IMG/VR virus record: IMGVR_UViG_3300046559_000174
Coordinates: 1 to 26,156 of that record
DNA length: 26,156 nt
Origin: a virus
Reading direction: 5' to 3' (one strand)
A program made the position numbers and the translations under genes. A model generated the notes under the pieces. It made no database searches. It had not been told where the DNA came from and saw nothing but the letters and a program-made list of their open reading frames with translations. Within the stretch, counting starts at the first letter, position 1; each line of letters begins with the position of its first letter. Of the stretch, positions 1 to 5,364 are shown piece after piece.

Positions 1-208
1 AGAGCGCCTCGAGCAGCGCCAGCCCCCAGCTTATCGTCAGCGGGCGCGACGCCCACGGCGGATTTATCTTGCCGCCCAGCTCGTCAATCCAACCCTCGAT
101 GATGGAGTCTATCTCGACGAAGCCGTCCTGCACGGCAAATTGAAACTTGATGCCGTCAACCTTGGTCAGCAGCGCGCGCAGCCGGAATTTCCATTGCAGG
201 TCGGTCAT
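1..208 (-). CDS. hypothetical phage protein, 3' end cut by the window edge
   Basis: The open frame starts with an ATG that overlaps the stop of the XF1762-like gene as ATGA and runs off the left edge without a stop, giving 69 visible residues. The N-terminus reads MTDLQWKFRLRALLTKVDGI, followed by a mixed acidic/hydrophobic stretch with EGWIDELGGKINPPW. There is no signal peptide, transmembrane segment or cysteine motif in the visible part. I do not recognise the family. The ATGA overlap and the lack of a competing frame make it very likely to be a real gene of the same operon. Confidence 0.7.
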   Translation of the reverse strand, partial: MTDLQWKFRLRALLTKVDGIKFQFAVQDGFVEIDSIIEGWIDELGGKINPPWASRPLTISWGLALLEAL

Positions 209-747
209 GCCAGATGAATGCCCCCCGCCTTCGCTAGAGCCGCCCGACGAGCGCGCGCCATTTCGGCTAAGTCGTCGTTCAGTCGTGCCGTTTGTTCGGG
301 ACTTAGTAAGTCATTAGGCGACCATCGAATCTTGGCCTGTAGCGGGTGCGTATCAACTCTTGGACGACTTTCTCGCCCCCATTTGCCGCCGCCAGTGCGC
401 TCCGCTACTACGCGCCATCCCGCAGCTCGGAGCGACGCTCCCGATTCCTCTGGCAAAGTGTAGGTGATTAGCTTCCGATAACCGAGCGCTTTGGCCGCTC
501 GCCACGCCGCACCGTACAGCATTGAGTTGGCGTTTTTGGTGCCATCGGTGCAAGTGCGATTGACTTCGAGCGTCCAGCCATCATCAAGCATTCGCGCGAT
601 CGGACGGCCTACGATGGCAACTCCGACGATGCCGCCGCTATCCGCCACAGCGAGACAAAACTTAGCCCCCGGCACTGGCGCATGATGCCGATGATGTTTT
701 TCGACGAAGGCATTGGCCTCATCGAGCGTTATAGGTACGATTTCCAT
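205..747 (-). CDS. XF1762-family / GNAT-like protein
   Basis: This 180-residue protein resembles the XF1762 family of phage-borne proteins, which look like small GNAT-type acetyltransferases. What can be seen: the start MEIVPITLDEANAFVEKHHR with a His-rich patch (HHRHH, about residues 18-22), a strand/loop GIVGVAIVGRPIARMLDDG, TLEVNRTCTDGTKNANSMLY and, near 90-110, GYRKLITYTLPEESGASLRAAGW, the pattern of an acetyl-CoA-binding helix followed by a 'GW' strand. The family assignment is from memory of these motifs. Substrate and biological role are unknown. The ATG at 745-747 overlaps the preceding 40-residue membrane gene by 19 nt, and the stop overlaps the next gene as ATGA. Confidence 0.75.
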   Translation of the reverse strand: MEIVPITLDEANAFVEKHHRHHAPVPGAKFCLAVADSGGIVGVAIVGRPIARMLDDGWTLEVNRTCTDGTKNANSMLYGAAWRAAKALGYRKLITYTLPEESGASLRAAGWRVVAERTGGGKWGRESRPRVDTHPLQAKIRWSPNDLLSPEQTARLNDDLAEMARARRAALAKAGGIHLA

Positions 748-851
748 ATGACCGCCGCCACGACGTAGGCTACCCCTGTCAAAACCGCGAATATCGCTAC
801 TAGTCCCATCGGGAAATGCTCACACAGATAATCGAAGAAATAGGCGATCAT
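729..851 (-). CDS. 40-residue one-pass membrane protein
   Basis: This small frame starts MIAYFFDYLCEHFPMG, continues with a hydrophobic helix (about residues 15-34, LVAIFAVLTGVAYVVAAVIW) and ends KSYL. The start lies 1 nt after the stop of the 47-residue gene upstream (TGAAATG), and the end runs 19 nt into the XF1762-like gene. One predicted transmembrane segment, short charged tail. It could be a holin accessory, a spanin-like or a membrane-modifying peptide; nothing in the sequence decides this. The packing and hydrophobic pattern support it being real. Confidence 0.55.
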   Translation of the reverse strand: MIAYFFDYLCEHFPMGLVAIFAVLTGVAYVVAAVIWKSYL

Positions 852-852
852 T

Positions 853-996
853 TCAGCCCCCGTACCACGCGCAGACAAAGATGATCGGCAGCGCAACCGC
901 CATCAGCCCGTAGGCGAGCCACACCTTCCAGTTGCCCCGCCGTTGCCACATCCACGAGCCCTCGGTCTCGTCGAACAGGTCGCAGCGGTGCTTCAT
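853..996 (-). CDS. 47-residue one-pass membrane protein
   Basis: The ATG overlaps the methyltransferase stop as ATGA. The protein begins MKHRCDLFDETEGSWMWQRR, a polar N-terminus with basic residues, then has a single hydrophobic helix (about residues 25-43, including AYGLMAVALPIIFVCAW) and ends YGG. This suggests a small inner-membrane protein with a cytoplasmic N-terminus. No family recognised. A second tiny membrane gene follows almost immediately, so the two may act together; this is inference from position only. Confidence 0.6.
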   Translation of the reverse strand: MKHRCDLFDETEGSWMWQRRGNWKVWLAYGLMAVALPIIFVCAWYGG

Positions 997-1559
997 GCCG
1001 TCGCCCCCACAAATAAATCCTTCTGGGGCAAGCCGTTACTATACGGAGATTCGTCGCCCCAGCCGTCAAAGCCCGTGATAATCCGCCGATTGAATAGGTC
1101 GATGCGAGGCTCGCAACTCACCTTGCGAACGAGCGTATAGAACTCCCCCGGCTTGGCGCTGTGCTCGGATGGAACCGCCTCGAAGTGAGTCGGGAGATAG
1201 CGGAGGCGCTTGAACTCACAGCGCTTGTAATAGCCGAACAGGCAATGCTGAGTTGTGCCGACGAACCACGAACCAACGCCCGAAGGTTTCACCCACGTTA
1301 CCGTGGTCAGGTACTTGAACCCCCAGCCCTCCACCACGTCGAAGGCTTGACGCAAAAATGCGTTCGTCGTCCAGAGCCAGAGATGCGAGCCCACATCAGC
1401 GATTGATTCAATTGGAAGCGCCTTGATTTCCTGCAGCCCCATTCCTTCGTAAGGAAGTCGCACGGCTTGCTGTGGACGACGTTTCCCGCCCCACGCCATC
1501 GGCTGTCGCCACGGCGGGTCAACCACGATGCAACGGTATTTGCCGTCAGGCAGGTTCAC
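993..1559 (-). CDS. MT-A70 family N6-adenine DNA methyltransferase
   Basis: The protein has 188 residues and carries the MT-A70 catalytic motif DPPW at residues 14-17 within CIVVDPPW. Other family hallmarks follow: a SHLWLWTTNAFL stretch, WGFKYLTTVTWVKPSG, a GTTQHCLFGYYK segment and near the C-terminus EPRIDLFNRR with GFDGWGDE. MT-A70 enzymes methylate the N6 position of adenine using S-adenosylmethionine. In phages this usually modifies phage DNA to evade host restriction; that role is inferred here. The start is a GTG overlapping the lipoprotein stop as GTGA. The length is typical of compact phage members, and there is no sign of truncation. Confidence 0.9.
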   Translation of the reverse strand: MNLPDGKYRCIVVDPPWRQPMAWGGKRRPQQAVRLPYEGMGLQEIKALPIESIADVGSHLWLWTTNAFLRQAFDVVEGWGFKYLTTVTWVKPSGVGSWFVGTTQHCLFGYYKRCEFKRLRYLPTHFEAVPSEHSAKPGEFYTLVRKVSCEPRIDLFNRRIITGFDGWGDESPYSNGLPQKDLFVGATA

Positions 1560-1840
1560 TTCGCCAGAATCTCCCCGTGCATCGCCATGTTCTGCTTAAC
1601 CAGCGCCGCGATGGTCGCGATGTCCAGCCCCGGCGTAATCCCCGCGCTCATTTCCTTGCCCGTGGCCGGGTCTGTGCAGGTCGCCGTCACCGGCTGCATC
1701 TGAGGGATTAGCCCCGCGCTGTAGTTGACGACCGTGGTCCCGCAGGTGAGCGAGATTGACGACGTGCCGGAGATGCTGCCGATGCTGAGGCCGGCGCAGC
1801 CCGCCAGCGGCAGGAGCAATAGAAGCGCTAGGTATTTCAT
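1556..1840 (-). CDS. small phage lipoprotein
   Basis: The start at 1838-1840 is chosen because GAGG lies just upstream and because the protein then opens with a clean lipoprotein signal: MKYLALLLLLPLAGC, with lipobox LAGC and the lipidated Cys at residue 15. The 80-residue mature part contains two further cysteines (SLTCGTT and TATCTDP), which could pair. Lipobox proteins are processed by signal peptidase II and anchored in the envelope; Ala rather than Asp at +2 suggests the outer membrane in enterobacterial rules. Known phage lipoproteins include Rz1 spanins and receptor-blocking exclusion proteins. This one lacks the proline richness of Rz1, so its role is open. Confidence 0.75.
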   Translation of the reverse strand: MKYLALLLLLPLAGCAGLSIGSISGTSSISLTCGTTVVNYSAGLIPQMQPVTATCTDPATGKEMSAGITPGLDIATIAALVKQNMAMHGEILAK

Positions 1841-1850
1841 CCCCACCTCG

Positions 1851-2009
1851 TTAAATGTCCGCATCGGTATCGTGATCTAAAATTCGCTGGTAATCACGCT
1901 CAGCCCATTCATCCCACGCCTTACGACAAACGGGACAGAGCGAACCGCTATGGTGCATGAGGAGTTGCTTGAGAAGTATATACTCCTCGCGCATTTTCTC
2001 ATGCGTCAT
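1851..2009 (-). CDS. 52-residue CxxC protein
   Basis: I place the start at the ATG at 2007-2009 (MTHEKMREEYILLKQ), which has GAGG five bases upstream and overlaps the preceding small gene by 11 nt. A longer open frame exists upstream but would cover that gene entirely. The protein is charged and helical with one CPVC motif at about residues 25-28, followed by an acidic, aromatic tail (AWDEWAERDYQRIL). A single CxxC suggests metal binding, perhaps as a dimer. Function unknown. Confidence 0.6.
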   Translation of the reverse strand: MTHEKMREEYILLKQLLMHHSGSLCPVCRKAWDEWAERDYQRILDHDTDADI

Positions 2010-2148
2010 CCCACCCACCCTCATCAAACATCCGTCGCGTTTCCCCACAACGGCGACAATAAACGCCATATTGAAGACCGTGCGTTACTCTCATCTGAGC
2101 CGCATAGGCTTCTCTATGGCCGAGAATGCGACAGAGCAAGGCCCTCAC
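1999..2148 (-). CDS. 49-residue zinc-type microprotein
   Basis: This gene is short and starts with GTG, overlapping the stop of the preceding gene as GTGA, with GAGG just upstream. The product begins MRALLCRILGHREAYA and has a second metal-type site YCRRCGETRR at about residues 30-39. A Cys/His pair (C6 and H11) followed by CxxC about 20 residues later is a pattern I associate with small phage zinc-finger-like proteins. It ends in an acidic tail (FDEGGWDDA). It probably binds zinc; partner and role are unknown. Confidence 0.6.
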   Translation of the reverse strand: MRALLCRILGHREAYAAQMRVTHGLQYGVYCRRCGETRRMFDEGGWDDA

Positions 2149-2315
2149 TGCCACCTCTTTTCATCGGCCAGCTTCTCAAACGTCTCGGGGTTGTCGCCGA
2201 GCAGCACAACCGCCGCTTCCATGATCCGGCGCACCGAGATTAGCGGCACATTACCGCAGTCTTCGGGCAAGCACCGCTGGTAAACGTCCTGCACTTGCTG
2301 GTCGGTGAAATCCAT
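2145..2315 (-). CDS. 56-residue hypothetical protein
   Basis: The ATG at 2313-2315 forms a TGATG overlap with the stop of the RlpA-like gene; a GTG five codons upstream is possible but less likely. The product starts MDFTDQQVQDVYQRCLPE and is predicted mainly helical, with no membrane segment and two cysteines (residues 15 and 20). I recognise no family. Its position between an RlpA-like protein and tiny zinc proteins gives no clear functional hint. Confidence 0.6.
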   Translation of the reverse strand: MDFTDQQVQDVYQRCLPEDCGNVPLISVRRIMEAAVVLLGDNPETFEKLADEKRWQ

Positions 2316-2680
2316 CAAATGAACTCCCACGAGACCATGCCGTTATCCGTCATGCCGAGTTGCTTCCAGACGTACTCGCCGAGGTCGATGCCCGCGCCAT
2401 TGGTCGTGCGCCCTCGAGTATCGGTTCCCGACTCGGCCTGCGGTCGGTCGCCATCAAAGACGTAGCCGTCGTCGTCGTCGTTCCACGGGCCCACGTCCAA
2501 CACGATAGCCGTACAAGACCCAAGCAGATCGCCGTTACGGCTATACCGATAGACGTGCAGAAACTTGTGCAACGCTTTCACCGACGGCAGGGCGACATAT
2601 GGCACCACCGCGTCAACGATATAGCCAGAAGCGGTCTTGCCGCCAATGAGGCCTTCGCGGGTCGCTTTAACCGTGATCAT
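2315..2680 (-). CDS. RlpA-like double-psi beta-barrel protein, candidate lysis enzyme
   Basis: This 121-residue protein matches the pattern of the RlpA/expansin double-psi beta-barrel fold. Visible features are TASGY at 17-21, a VALPSVKALHKFLHVY stretch (29-44) like the family's segment before the active site, LDVGPWN at 61-67 where RlpA has D-R-G-P-F, GAGIDL at 95-100 where RlpA has I-D-L-S, and LGMTDNGMVSWEF at 108-120 corresponding to the LG...G...V ending. RlpA proteins bind or cleave denuded peptidoglycan as lytic transglycosylases. No signal peptide is present. It sits directly downstream of two small membrane genes, one holin-like, so it could be the endolysin or a helper. The start overlaps the upstream stop as ATGA. 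Confidence 0.6.
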   Translation of the reverse strand: MITVKATREGLIGGKTASGYIVDAVVPYVALPSVKALHKFLHVYRYSRNGDLLGSCTAIVLDVGPWNDDDDGYVFDGDRPQAESGTDTRGRTTNGAGIDLGEYVWKQLGMTDNGMVSWEFI

Positions 2681-3021
2681 TTCTCCACCACTTGCACGTC
2701 GAGCGTCGCCGCTGCGGGGCCAGGTATCGTCTGCGTCTCCTCGGCGACTTTCGTTACCAGCTTATTCTCGCTGCCGTCGGCGTGGAAAGACGCGCTACCT
2801 GGCGAGTGTGGATAAATCGCCAACAGGTAGGAGAGCCCGCCAAAGCCGCCGATCCCCAGCGCATCTTTGAACGAGCCCACCGTCAGGTTCATCAGGTTGC
2901 CGTGCGAGGTCGCAGCGAGGGTCGCGAGCGTGGCGCCGCCGAAGGTAATCATCGTCGGCATCACGAAATACTGGATGAAGTAGGATTGCTGGAGGGTGCG
3001 GAGCTTCGGGGAGAGGTTCAT
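2677..3021 (-). CDS. membrane-associated hypothetical protein
   Basis: The ATG at 3019-3021 overlaps the stop of the holin-like gene as ATGA; an in-frame ATG at 3234 would give 185 residues but would cover that hydrophobic gene completely. The 114-residue product begins MNLSPKLRTLQQSYFIQYF and has a hydrophobic stretch at about 20-44 (VMPTMITFGGATLATLAATS) and a weaker one near 60-75 (GFGGLSYLLAIYP). The C-terminal half is polar. This looks like a two-segment membrane protein of a lysis or envelope module, but no family is recognised. Confidence 0.6.
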   Translation of the reverse strand: MNLSPKLRTLQQSYFIQYFVMPTMITFGGATLATLAATSHGNLMNLTVGSFKDALGIGGFGGLSYLLAIYPHSPGSASFHADGSENKLVTKVAEETQTIPGPAAATLDVQVVEK

Positions 3022-3224
3022 CGCGGCCCGAAGTTTAGCCCGAAGCTCCCATGCCCAGAGCCGCCCAAAAACCCACAGCAGTTCAAGAACGCAATAAGCA
3101 CGAGCAACCCGATTAGCAGCCGAATGAGCATATAGACGGGCGGCGGCAAGGCTATGAAAGGGGCGAGCACCGTCTCCAGAATGTAGAGGACGATTATCGC
3201 GATAATCACCCACACAATGAGCAT
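3018..3224 (-). CDS. holin-like two-segment membrane protein
   Basis: The 68-residue product is extremely hydrophobic. The first segment covers about residues 2-25 (LIVWVIIAIIVLYILETVLA) and the second about 31-52 (MLIRLLIGLLVLIAFLNCCG), with a Pro-rich turn between them and a short glycine-rich tail ending in Arg. Size and topology fit a class II holin, which would form inner-membrane lesions at lysis. Small uncharacterised membrane proteins can look the same. The start is uncertain: the ATG at 3224 has no Shine-Dalgarno at normal distance, while a strong AAGGAG lies 26 nt upstream and 8 nt from an in-frame ATT codon. Confidence 0.55.
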   Translation of the reverse strand: MLIVWVIIAIIVLYILETVLAPFIALPPPVYMLIRLLIGLLVLIAFLNCCGFLGGSGHGSFGLNFGPR

Positions 3225-3250
3225 TACTAAGCATTCTAAAATGGTGGTCT

Positions 3251-3256
3251 CTCCTT
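3251..3256 (-). promoter_or_regulatory. strong Shine-Dalgarno (AAGGAG) with unusual spacing
   Basis: AAGGAG overlaps the stop codon of the upstream gene (TAAAGGAG). The nearest ATG in the holin-like frame is 26 nt away, far beyond the usual spacing. An in-frame ATT at 3240-3242 lies at the ideal spacing of 8 nt and would add six residues (ILECLV) to the holin-like protein. Confidence 0.5.
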
Positions 3257-3546
3257 TAGCAGCCTTCGCACGGCTTCCCGTCTTTATCGAACCATTTGTA
3301 AATGGGCACGCGCCTGTCGGTGTCGAAGGTGACTTGGACTCGCATCCGCTTGTGGCTGTGCCCGTGGGCCGTCATCGTCGCGGTGGGCGTCGGCGGCTCC
3401 TCGACCCATTCCGCCTTCACCGGCGCGAGGTCGAAGCCCTTGCAACTCTGGCAGCCCGCCATCACGCAGGTCAGCCGGCGCCCTTCGTGGAACAGAGCCC
3501 GGTGCCCGCAAGTGCAGAATGCGTCCTGTGCTATCGGTTCGCCCAT
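3256..3546 (-). CDS. zinc-motif protein (C-x-C-G-H type)
   Basis: This protein has 96 residues. Residues 11-38 hold a compact metal-binding pattern: CTCGH at 11-15, a second His at 20, then Cys at 27, 32 and 35 followed by KGF. This C-x-CGH...H...C...C..C..F arrangement is one I associate with small phage zinc proteins. The C-terminal half is polar, contains an HGHSHKRMR patch and ends CEGC. It is probably a small zinc-binding protein; no function can be assigned. The start is the ATG at 3544-3546. Confidence 0.6.
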   Translation of the reverse strand: MGEPIAQDAFCTCGHRALFHEGRRLTCVMAGCQSCKGFDLAPVKAEWVEEPPTPTATMTAHGHSHKRMRVQVTFDTDRRVPIYKWFDKDGKPCEGC

Positions 3547-3608
3547 GTCAGCCCGTTCCGCAAATGGTAAAGCATCCAGCTAACCTGACTCGCCTGTGCT
3601 GCTGTCAT
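3531..3608 (-). CDS. possible 25-residue micro-ORF
   Basis: The ATG overlaps the preceding gene's stop as ATGA, the same junction used through the operon, and the frame fills the 58-nt gap before the next gene. The product is MTAAQASQVSWMLYHLRNGL plus five residues. The Q...V..ML..LRNG pattern resembles the first helix of small phage helix-turn-helix proteins, but the frame ends just where the second helix would start. It could be a remnant or a chance frame. Confidence 0.3.
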   Translation of the reverse strand: MTAAQASQVSWMLYHLRNGLTWANR

Positions 3609-3802
3609 TGTTGCGTATCCACTTTCCGCAATATCTCGACTTGGCGCTTAATTGACGGCTCCGCGTCGCCACACTGTCCGCAGAATGCATTGATTGCCGA
3701 CACTTTACCACAACTTTCGCAAGTCCAAAAAGTCTTGGCCTTCGCCGCTTTCGCTTCTATGTCGCGATTAAGGCTAAGCGCAAATTCTCGCCAATCATTC
3801 AT
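3605..3802 (-). CDS. 65-residue zinc-ribbon protein
   Basis: The start at 3800-3802 gives an ATGA overlap with the upstream stop; a longer frame begins within that gene and is unlikely. The N-terminal half (MNDWREFALSLNRDIEAK and onward) is helical and charged. The C-terminal half holds a four-cysteine ribbon: CESC at 28-31 and CGQC at 41-44, ten residues apart, a standard zinc-ribbon spacing. It may contact nucleic acid or protein; the target is unknown. Confidence 0.65.
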   Translation of the reverse strand: MNDWREFALSLNRDIEAKAAKAKTFWTCESCGKVSAINAFCGQCGDAEPSIKRQVEILRKVDTQQ

Positions 3803-4449
3803 CCACAAACTCCGTCCCCATTCCACGCGCCCGTGTCGCCGATGTAAATCCAGGGCCAACCAGGGCACTTGCTATCCGCATAGTACGTGTACGAACCCGC
3901 CGGTAGAACTGGCGCAGGCTTGCCCTTGATGACAACCGTACAGTCGCCCACGTCGCTAAACCAGAAGCGCACCCACTTGCCGCGCTCGCCGGTGTGGATA
4001 ATCGGTATCAGTTGGCAGTCCGTGTCGGGAATCTGCCATGCCGGATGGAGCCCCGCGCCCTGTGGATAGCCGTAGCCGCTGTCGAGGTTCCGGCAGTTTG
4101 CGGGCGACCAGCCTTGCTCGGAGCACGCCAGCGGATGCGAGTAGAAGGCGGAGCCGAGGTTATCGCGGCAGACGTTGAGATGGATAAACGGCCCGACGAG
4201 GCAGGCCTGTCCGCCTTGGCGCGGCGTGAGGTTGTAGTAGAAGGCTTTCTTGACGTGCCCGCCACCGCTGGTTACGGCAGCGGGCCTCGCCTTATAAAAT
4301 CTGGCAATTGCAGATTTATGGTGATCACCCCCTTGCGTGCAGGCGTGGCCGAGGCCGTAGAGCAAGGCCCACACGGCAATGACGGCGACGAGGCCGAGCC
4401 ATAGCCGTCCGTCGCGCCGCCGCCTCGTGCCGTATTCGTAGGGTTGCAA
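3799..4449 (-). CDS. membrane-anchored Cys-rich extracytoplasmic protein with TTG start
   Basis: The frame begins with TTG at 4447-4449, directly after the TAA stop of the preceding gene and in the same frame. No other plausible start lies before the membrane segment. The 216-residue product has a basic N-terminus (YGTRRRRDGR), one transmembrane helix at about 17-33 (LWLGLVAVIAVWALLYG) and a long polar domain with nine cysteines, rich in Gly, Trp and Tyr. The arginines ahead of the helix favour an N-in topology with the domain in the periplasm, where disulfides could form. No enzyme motif recognised. Its last bases overlap the zinc-ribbon gene as ATGA. Confidence 0.65.
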   Translation of the reverse strand: MQPYEYGTRRRRDGRLWLGLVAVIAVWALLYGLGHACTQGGDHHKSAIARFYKARPAAVTSGGGHVKKAFYYNLTPRQGGQACLVGPFIHLNVCRDNLGSAFYSHPLACSEQGWSPANCRNLDSGYGYPQGAGLHPAWQIPDTDCQLIPIIHTGERGKWVRFWFSDVGDCTVVIKGKPAPVLPAGSYTYYADSKCPGWPWIYIGDTGAWNGDGVCG

Positions 4450-4749
4450 TTACGGATTCGCGGCGATGGTCCCAAGCGCGGCCACGCTCGCCTGCGCCGA
4501 GGTATGCGCCGCCGCCAAGTCTGCCACCGCCTGATCGAGTTCCGCCTGCGTCACCGTGCCAGCTTGCAAGCCCGCCAGCGCGGTCTGAACGGCGGTAATG
4601 CCGGTGCCTACCGCGTCGAGGTCGGTCTTGATGGTCGCGATGCCTGCCGCCAAGTCTGCTTCAGTCGCCATGATTTTCTGTACTCCTGCCCAAATTTTGT
4701 TGAGAGTTTTACGGTCGTCCTCGTTGAAACAATTATTGAACCAGCCCAC
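4450..4749 (-). CDS. Ala-rich coiled-coil phage protein
   Basis: This 99-residue protein begins at a GTG (MGWFNNCFNEDDRKTLNKIW) with little Shine-Dalgarno support. An internal ATG at 4669-4671 (MATEADLAAG...) has AGGAG 11 nt upstream and would give 73 residues. From residue 27 onward it is Ala/Thr/Asp/Leu-rich with heptad-like repeats (IATIKTDLDAVGTGITAVQT), a low-complexity helical pattern that suggests a coiled coil or oligomer. Function unknown. It ends in TAA followed at once by a TTG in the same frame. Confidence 0.6.
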   Translation of the reverse strand: MGWFNNCFNEDDRKTLNKIWAGVQKIMATEADLAAGIATIKTDLDAVGTGITAVQTALAGLQAGTVTQAELDQAVADLAAAHTSAQASVAALGTIAANP

Positions 4750-4769
4750 AGGTTCACTCTACTCTTTGA

Positions 4770-5063
4770 CTACGGCATTGTCCCGCCGCGGTATTTCTCC
4801 CGTACTAACAAATCGTAAATAGTGTCGAGTTTCTTGGTGTTCTCCCTGTGCTTTTCCTCAACGTCGCGCTTCAGGTCTGCCACGATGCGCGTGTGGTAGC
4901 GGTCTATAGATGCTTCGATCAACGCGGCCACCGCCTCGTACCCAATCTTGTTGTCGAGCGCGGTCTTGACGGCTTCCAGCTTCGCGTTCAGCACGTAGGC
5001 TAAGAGGCTGCCAACCAAGCTGACTAACCCGATGGCCGCTGTCGCGAAGATGCCCCAATTCAT
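4770..5063 (-). CDS. one-pass membrane protein with cytoplasmic helix
   Basis: From the ATG at 5061-5063 the product has 97 residues: a transmembrane segment at about 3-24 (WGIFATAAIGLVSLVGSLLA) and then a long charged, helical tail (KLEAVKTALDNKIGYEAVAA ... EEKHRENTKKLDTIYDLLV) likely to be a coiled coil. Frames extending to an ATG at 5180 would add a helix-like 39 residues and overlap the upstream gene by 23 nt; that start has no ribosome-binding site. It sits next to a holin-like gene, so a lysis or envelope role is possible. Confidence 0.6.
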   Translation of the reverse strand: MNWGIFATAAIGLVSLVGSLLAYVLNAKLEAVKTALDNKIGYEAVAALIEASIDRYHTRIVADLKRDVEEKHRENTKKLDTIYDLLVREKYRGGTMP

Positions 5064-5157
5064 AGATAATCCCGCTGCTAACTCGTTGTCAACTTTCTGC
5101 ACACTCTCTGTCAACTCATAGTCTAACTCTCGGCTTCCCCTTTTGAGCCGTGTCTCA

Positions 5158-5364
5158 TTACCGCCAAGTACCGTTAGCATGGAACACCAGACACATAGTT
5201 AGCACGATCCCAAAGCATCCGATGGCCGCTCCCAGCCCCCCAAGTATCAGATATGCTACCACGCCCGATTGCGTGCGTGCCTTTTTAGCGTGCTGCGCCA
5301 TCACCGTCACGAACAGAAATCCAAAGCAGAACATCAGCGCAGCGGCTATTTCGACGTTGTGCAT
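5158..5364 (-). CDS. holin-like protein, two transmembrane segments
   Basis: The ATG at 5362-5364 overlaps the preceding stop as TGATG. The product has 68 residues: first hydrophobic helix at about 6-23 (IAAALMFCFGFLFVTVMA), a basic loop (QHAKKARTQSG) and a second helix at about 38-60 (YLILGGLGAAIGCFGIVLTM), with a short tail ending in Arg. This is the size and hairpin topology of a class II holin. A second holin-like gene lies at 3018-3224, so one may be an antiholin or an unrelated membrane protein. About 93 nt without a convincing gene follow before the next start. Confidence 0.55.
   Translation of the reverse strand: MHNVEIAAALMFCFGFLFVTVMAQHAKKARTQSGVVAYLILGGLGAAIGCFGIVLTMCLVFHANGTWR

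Noticed and set aside
848-1069. 73-residue minus-strand open frame
   Set aside because: Arg-rich and out of frame with the better-supported 47-residue membrane gene, which has the ATGA junction.
2677-3234. 185-residue extended form of the membrane protein ending at 2677
   Set aside because: The extra N-terminus is Arg/Ala-rich and covers a very hydrophobic, clearly protein-like frame; the ATG at 3021 gives the normal ATGA junction.
5064-5157. Two TTGACA hexamers suggesting a sigma-70 promoter in a gene-poor stretch
   Set aside because: No good -10 box at 16-18 nt; TTATCT is a poor match and touches the next start codon. The stretch may instead be the N-terminal coding extension of the next gene.
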